Positions 60,622 to 64,000 of a DNA stretch of 64,000 bases are shown here, piece by piece; within the stretch, counting starts at the first letter, position 1, and each line of letters starts with the position of its first letter. The DNA is taken from NCBI RefSeq assembly GCF_008180155.1, contig NZ_VSZS01000060.1, forward strand, positions 124,001-188,000. The letters are read 5' to 3'. The DNA is from Neoaquamicrobium microcysteis. Lineage in GTDB: Bacteria; Pseudomonadota; Alphaproteobacteria; Rhizobiales; Rhizobiaceae. The position numbers were made by a program, and so were the translations under genes. The notes beneath the pieces are model-generated. The model was not told the origin of the DNA. It worked only from the letters and a program-made list of their open reading frames with translations, and made no database searches.

Positions 60622-60928
60622 TGTGTCTTCCTCCCTTTTTGCCAGATCCTCCGATACCGGCAGGCAGCATTATCTACATTTTTGCGTTGAGCTGTCAAAA
60701 ACAGATGTTCAATAGTTTGGTGCTGGAAGTCCGTTATCAGAGTGGATGATAGCGAAAGCCCTTACATAAGCAGCGGTTAGTCGCGCCTCGTCGCTGGATC
60801 TCATGCCGGAGAAAGCAGCATAGAAGCATTGCATATGTAGATTCCGCATAGATCGTAGATTTTTTGATGCGTTCGAGGGTTTTATGTGCTTTATGCCTCC
60901 CCGTAGTCGCGCAGTCAGGGAGGAAAAT
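60622..60928. promoter_or_regulatory. Divergent intergenic region with GTAGAT repeats
   Basis: No gene is supported in these 307 bases. TGTAGAT at 60836-60842 and CGTAGAT at 60854-60860 are 18 bases apart, and the inverted copy ATCTACA lies at 60672-60678, near the binding-protein start. These could be regulator half-sites for both divergent units. Local AT content is higher than in the flanking genes, as expected of promoters. Confidence 0.35.
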
Positions 60929-61621
60929 ATGAGCGCTGGGTATGTGATTGAAGCTCCGAAGCAGGCGAGCATCGCGGTGACGGGGAGTGACCAGCGCTTT
61001 CCGGTGCGCCGCATCTATTGCGTCGGCCGCAACTATGTGGCGCATGTGCGCGAGATGGGTGGCGACGAGCAGCGCGATCCGCCGATTTTCTTCCAGAAGC
61101 CGTCGGATGCCGTGATCGATAGCGGCAGCACTATTCCCTACGCGACGATCACCGAAAACTTTCACCACGAGATGGAGATGGTGATCGGGCTCAAATCGGG
61201 CGGCTACAACATCTCCGAGGAGGATGCGCTTCGCCATATCTGGGGTTATGGCTGCGCCCTCGACATGACCCGTCGCGACATCCAGGGTAATGGCAAGCCT
61301 TGGGAGATCGGAAAATCTTTCGATCAGGCCTGTCCGTGCGGGCCCCTGTCGCCGGTTGCGAGCGTGGGCCACATCGACAAAGGGGCGATAAAGCTGACGG
61401 TGAACGGGGAGACGAGACAGGAATCCGATCTCTCTCTGCTGATCTGGCGCGTGCCGGAGATCATCGCGAACCTGTCGACCTATTTCGAGCTGATGCCGGG
61501 CGACATCATCCTGACGGGCACGCCGCACGGCGTGGGCCCGGTGCAGGTTGGAGACGAACTGGTCGGCACCATCGCCGGGCTGGAGCCCCTCAAGATCAAG
61601 ATCGGCCCACGCCCATCCTGA
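60929..61621 (+). CDS. Fumarylacetoacetate hydrolase (FAH) family protein
   Basis: The 230-aa protein has the FAH core: IYCVGRNYVAHVREMGGD, PPIFFQKPSDAVIDSGSTIP, FHHEMEMVIGL with the metal-binding Glu-x-Glu, GCALDMTRRDIQ, WEIGKSFDQACPCGPL and GDIILTGTPHGVGPV. Single-domain members include fumarylpyruvate hydrolase, oxaloacetate tautomerase/decarboxylases and 2-hydroxyhepta-2,4-dienedioate isomerases. The GDIILTGTP-x-G-V-G-P motif and length are closest to acylpyruvase-like enzymes. GGGAGG upstream supports the ATG at 60929. It converges on the truncated Ldh-family gene. Confidence 0.9.
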   Translation: MSAGYVIEAPKQASIAVTGSDQRFPVRRIYCVGRNYVAHVREMGGDEQRDPPIFFQKPSDAVIDSGSTIPYATITENFHHEMEMVIGLKSGGYNISEEDALRHIWGYGCALDMTRRDIQGNGKPWEIGKSFDQACPCGPLSPVASVGHIDKGAIKLTVNGETRQESDLSLLIWRVPEIIANLSTYFELMPGDIILTGTPHGVGPVQVGDELVGTIAGLEPLKIKIGPRPS

Positions 61622-61792
61622 GTGTCGGGCTATAATCTGCGACCACGGACAAGCGGCAGGTGGCAAAGCGAGGGCTGGGGCGAATTTGTCGGTATCGGCA
61701 GATCCACTGCGGCTCTCTACTTATCGAAGGTTAATCCCGGCTCTATGTCTCATCCGCATCACCGGCGAGTGGCCTGATCATAACCACCGCAT

Positions 61793-62542
61793 TTATCGTC
61801 TTCGACATCGTCTCGAGCGACCCTTGAAGCCGAAGGCCCCGCCCAGCGGCGCAAGCATGTCGGCGGCGTGCGGATCGACTACGTCCTGCCCGTTGGGGTC
61901 GGACGCGGTCCCTTGGGGCAGCGGCAGGCCGAGGCTCTTGTAGAGCTGGATTCGGTTGTAGGGGATGGCGCTGGTAGCCATGTCCAGCAGCCACGGACGC
62001 TCGCCCGCGACGGGAACCGCGAACGCTATGGGGTTTGTGCCGTGAAAGCGCTGTGCGCCTTCGTGCAGCCGCACGAAGCTGTCCGAGTTGCAAACACACA
62101 AGCCGGCGTAACCGGCTTTCACTGCTTCCATCGCGAAGGCACCCGCCGGGCCGAAATGCGACGAGTTGCGGATCGCCACTGCACCGATGCCGAAACGGGC
62201 GGCGAGCGAGACGGCATGGCGCATCGCCTCATATGCAGCGTAGGCGCCGTGAGCGGCATCCGCATCGAGCGTCGCGATGGCACCGAACTCGGTGACGAAG
62301 CGCATCTGCGGTTCGCGCTTGATACGCCCGCCCTCCAAGGCGGTTACGTAGTGATCGAGCAGGCGAACGCCGTGGCTGTCCACCCCAAGCCGCGACCCAT
62401 GCATCATTGCATCCGTCGCTGCGCGCGCGGTCTTCTCGCCGGCCCCAGCGGCAAGGAGCGTGGTGAGACAGAAAGCGTCCAGCGCCTCAACCGCAATCTT
62501 CTGGGCAGGCACTGTCTGCTTCGTGGCATTCGCGGTCGTCAC
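61793..62542 (-). pseudogene. Ldh-family (malate/L-lactate/ureidoglycolate) dehydrogenase, C-terminally truncated
   Basis: The 249-aa reading frame has the Ldh_2 N-terminal and middle parts: GVDSHGVRLLDHYVTALEGG with the catalytic His, IRNSSHFGPAGAFAMEAVKA, FHGTNPIAFAVPVAGERPWL and LDMATSAIPYNRI. Relatives are about 330-360 aa. Here the sequence ends ADMLAPLGGAFGFKG plus ten basic residues, at the point where the last cofactor-domain segment (GGxKGxGL...) should continue. None of the three frames downstream restores it, so a deletion or rearrangement near 61830 is likely. The GTG start overlaps the SDR stop. Activity is doubtful. Confidence 0.7.
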
Positions 62543-63282
62543 AGCGTCTGGCCTCCGTCGCAAACGATCACCGTGCCGGTCGTAAACGCGGCTTCGTCGC
62601 CGGCGAGCCAGACGGCGGCTGCAGCCATCTCATCCACGCTGCCAAGCCTCCCGATCGGCTGTCTCTCTGTAAATTGCCTGCGAGTAGCCTCCGGATCGTC
62701 GGTCGCCTGCATGCGCGCTTCGAGCGAGGGCGAGAGCGTCGTGCCCGGCGCCAGCACATTGCAGCGCACGCCCGCACGGATCGTGTCGCGCGCAACGGCC
62801 TTGGAGAGGCCGATAACGGCGGCCTTGCTGCTTCCATACGCTGCCCGACCGGCCACGCCGGTGATGGACGATGCGACTGACGCGACGTTGATGATCGAAC
62901 CCGAACGGCGTTCGATCATGCCGGGTAGGGCAGCGCGGATCGTATGGAACATCGACGTGACGTTCTGCTCGAAGCTTCTCAGCCAGTCTTCTTCCGATGC
63001 CTCAAGAATGCTGCCGGAATGCACCCAGCCGGCGCAGTTGAACAGGATATCGATGGTGCCAGCATCGGCGACCGCGGACCGCACGTCATGCCCATCTGTA
63101 ACGTCCAGTTCAACGATCTCGATGCGTTCCGATATCCGTGGGAGGTCGGCCATCTTGGACAAGGTGCGGCTTGAGGCAACGACGCTTGCTCCCTCGCGCG
63201 CAAATGCCAGGGCGACGGCGCGACCTATGCCTTGCCCCGCTCCAGTCACGAAGGCGCGCTTGCCGACGAGGCGACCCGTCAT
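62539..63282 (-). CDS. Short-chain dehydrogenase/reductase (SDR)
   Basis: The 247-aa protein is a classical SDR: cofactor motif VTGAGQGIGRAVALAFAREG, ILFNCAGWVHSG (NNAG variant), Ser and Y-x-x-x-K in VASSITGVAGRAAYGSSKAA, and the C-terminal GTVIVCDGGQTL. It oxidises an alcohol or reduces a ketone with NAD(P). The ATG at 63282 has GGGAGGAAGG upstream and is preferred to 63306. It is the first gene of a leftward unit with the truncated Ldh gene, under the tandem palindromes at 63324-63357. Confidence 0.92.
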   Translation of the reverse strand: MTGRLVGKRAFVTGAGQGIGRAVALAFAREGASVVASSRTLSKMADLPRISERIEIVELDVTDGHDVRSAVADAGTIDILFNCAGWVHSGSILEASEEDWLRSFEQNVTSMFHTIRAALPGMIERRSGSIINVASVASSITGVAGRAAYGSSKAAVIGLSKAVARDTIRAGVRCNVLAPGTTLSPSLEARMQATDDPEATRRQFTERQPIGRLGSVDEMAAAAVWLAGDEAAFTTGTVIVCDGGQTL

Positions 63283-63323
63283 GAATTCCTTCCTCCCGGA
63301 TGCCACTGCCGATATCGTCTTGT

Positions 63324-63357
63324 GTCTACACTAGACGGTATCGTGTGTACACTAGAC
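63324..63357. promoter_or_regulatory. Tandem palindromic operators in SDR/GntR divergent region
   Basis: GTCTACACTAGAC (63324-63336) is a perfect 5-3-5 palindrome. GTGTACACTAGAC (63345-63357) matches it at 12 of 13 positions. They are 21 bases apart, two helical turns, so bound dimers would sit on the same face of DNA. They lie between the SDR start (63282) and the regulator start and are the likely sites for the GntR-type protein encoded to the right. Confidence 0.65.
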
Positions 63358-63453
63358 ATTAGCGCGATGGCTTGGCAAGCTGAATCTCGCGGTGGCATTG
63401 CCTTTGGCGAAAACCTATTCTGGTCATGCCGCACGAGGCCGCGAGGAGAGATA

Positions 63454-64000
63454 TTGCAAGACAGGATGCAGAACCGAACCGATGCCGAGGAGGTCCCGAT
63501 CGCCGCGGGCTCTTCACCTCGCCTGTATGAGCGCGTCTTCGACATCCTGTCCGAGCAGATCGCGCAAGGGCGTTTCGGCACCGAAGCGGCCCTGACCGAA
63601 ACCGCAATAGCGTCCCGCTTTGGCGTTAGCCGCGCCCCGGCAAGGCGTGCGCTTGCCGAATTGGAACAGGCGGGACTGATCCGGCGAGCGAAGCAGCGGG
63701 GTTTCGTGGTTGCCGACGAACATGTCAATGCGGCAGCCAGGCCTGGCAAGGCATCGGAGGGCGACGAAAAGCTTGTATCCTTGCCCAGTTGGGAGCGCAT
63801 CTATCGCGATGTGGAAAGCGAAATCATAGCGCGCATTTCGTTTGCCACGTGGCGGTTGAACGAGGCGGAACTCGCGCGCCAATATGGGGTCAGCCGCACG
63901 GTGGCGCGTGACGTCATCGGCCGGCTGCAGCAAAGTGGTCTGGTACAGAAGGACGACAGGTCGCGCTGGTTTGCCCCGGCGCTTACCACGCAGCATGTCA
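63454..64000 (+). CDS. GntR-like regulator with two winged helices (3' end outside window)
   Basis: The frame is open to the window end. TTG 63454 is preferred because GAGGAG lies 5 bases upstream; ATG 63466 and ATG 63367 are in-frame alternatives. The first winged helix (about residues 24-85) reads LYERVFDILSEQIAQGRFG, TETAIASRFGVSRAPARRAL, AGLIRRAKQRGFVVA. After a linker (AARPGKASEGDEKL) a second one follows: SWERIYRDVESEIIARISF, LNEAELARQYGVSRTVARDV, SGLVQKDDRSRWF. Most GntR proteins have one winged helix plus an effector domain, so two in tandem is uncommon. Any effector domain lies beyond the window. Confidence 0.8.
   Translation, partial: MQDRMQNRTDAEEVPIAAGSSPRLYERVFDILSEQIAQGRFGTEAALTETAIASRFGVSRAPARRALAELEQAGLIRRAKQRGFVVADEHVNAAARPGKASEGDEKLVSLPSWERIYRDVESEIIARISFATWRLNEAELARQYGVSRTVARDVIGRLQQSGLVQKDDRSRWFAPALTTQHV

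Noticed and set aside
61868-63334. 488-aa plus-strand open frame
   Set aside because: It runs antisense to the Ldh-family and SDR genes, which have clear motifs, and ends inside their shared promoter region.
1-64000. tRNA, rRNA, CRISPR arrays, insertion sequences or phage genes
   Set aside because: I looked for tRNA-like cloverleaf ends, spaced direct repeats, transposase or integrase motifs and terminal inverted repeats and saw none; small or degenerate ones could be missed by eye.

Overview
The window is a 64 kb, GC-rich, tightly packed chromosomal segment of an alphaproteobacterium. Gene content points to the Hyphomicrobiales (Phyllobacteriaceae/Rhizobiaceae-like): many ABC and TRAP importers beside small catabolic operons, each with its own GntR, LacI, IclR or Rrf2 regulator. 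This placement is inferred from gene families and codon use; there is no rRNA or other phylogenetic marker. I saw no tRNA, rRNA, CRISPR, insertion sequence, phage gene or replication origin.

Layout. 1-2.4 kb: end of an M20 peptidase, an RNase D-like exonuclease and a membrane acyltransferase. 2.7-8.1 kb: an oligopeptide-type ABC importer with a fused ATPase and a strong hairpin after the binding-protein gene. 8.1-14.7 kb: a sulfur block with two small ORFs, a 108-aa unknown, a luciferase-like monooxygenase, a cysteine-rich Rrf2 regulator and a sulfate importer (sbp-cysTWA). Two matching palindromes in this block look like one operator family. 15.2-21.9 kb: a second peptide-type ABC importer with two unusual parts. 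Its binding protein appears circularly permuted, and its second permease carries seven ~41-residue repeats, probably a periplasmic beta-propeller, between TM1 and TM2. 21.9-27.6 kb: a hydroxy-acid oxidase, a Gfo/Idh/MocA dehydrogenase, a GntR regulator and a coupled SsuD-like monooxygenase / aldo-keto reductase / flavin reductase cassette. 27.6-37.7 kb: a LacI-regulated uronate-oligosaccharide locus (GH105, KduI, an 837-aa putative carbohydrate-active protein and a sugar ABC importer).

37.7-48.7 kb: an IclR-linked catabolic island. The leftward operon holds a citryl-CoA lyase-like protein, a CoA transferase, a TRAP importer, an FMN reductase and an alpha/beta hydrolase. The rightward genes encode an intradiol dioxygenase, the IclR regulator, an amidohydrolase and a MetE-like protein. 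Two near-identical palindromes sit in front of the two transcription units. 48.7-56.5 kb: a hexuronate operon (TRAP importer, uxuA, uxaC, uxuB) with a divergent GntR gene. 56.7-64 kb: a START-like protein, an NMT1-type ABC importer with a GntR regulator, a FAH-family hydrolase, a truncated Ldh-family dehydrogenase, an SDR, and the start of a regulator with two GntR-type winged helices preceded by tandem palindromes.

The best candidate for something undescribed is the 15.2-21.9 kb transporter, where a permuted binding protein, a propeller-bearing permease and a fused ATPase with a C-terminal extension are encoded in one operon.
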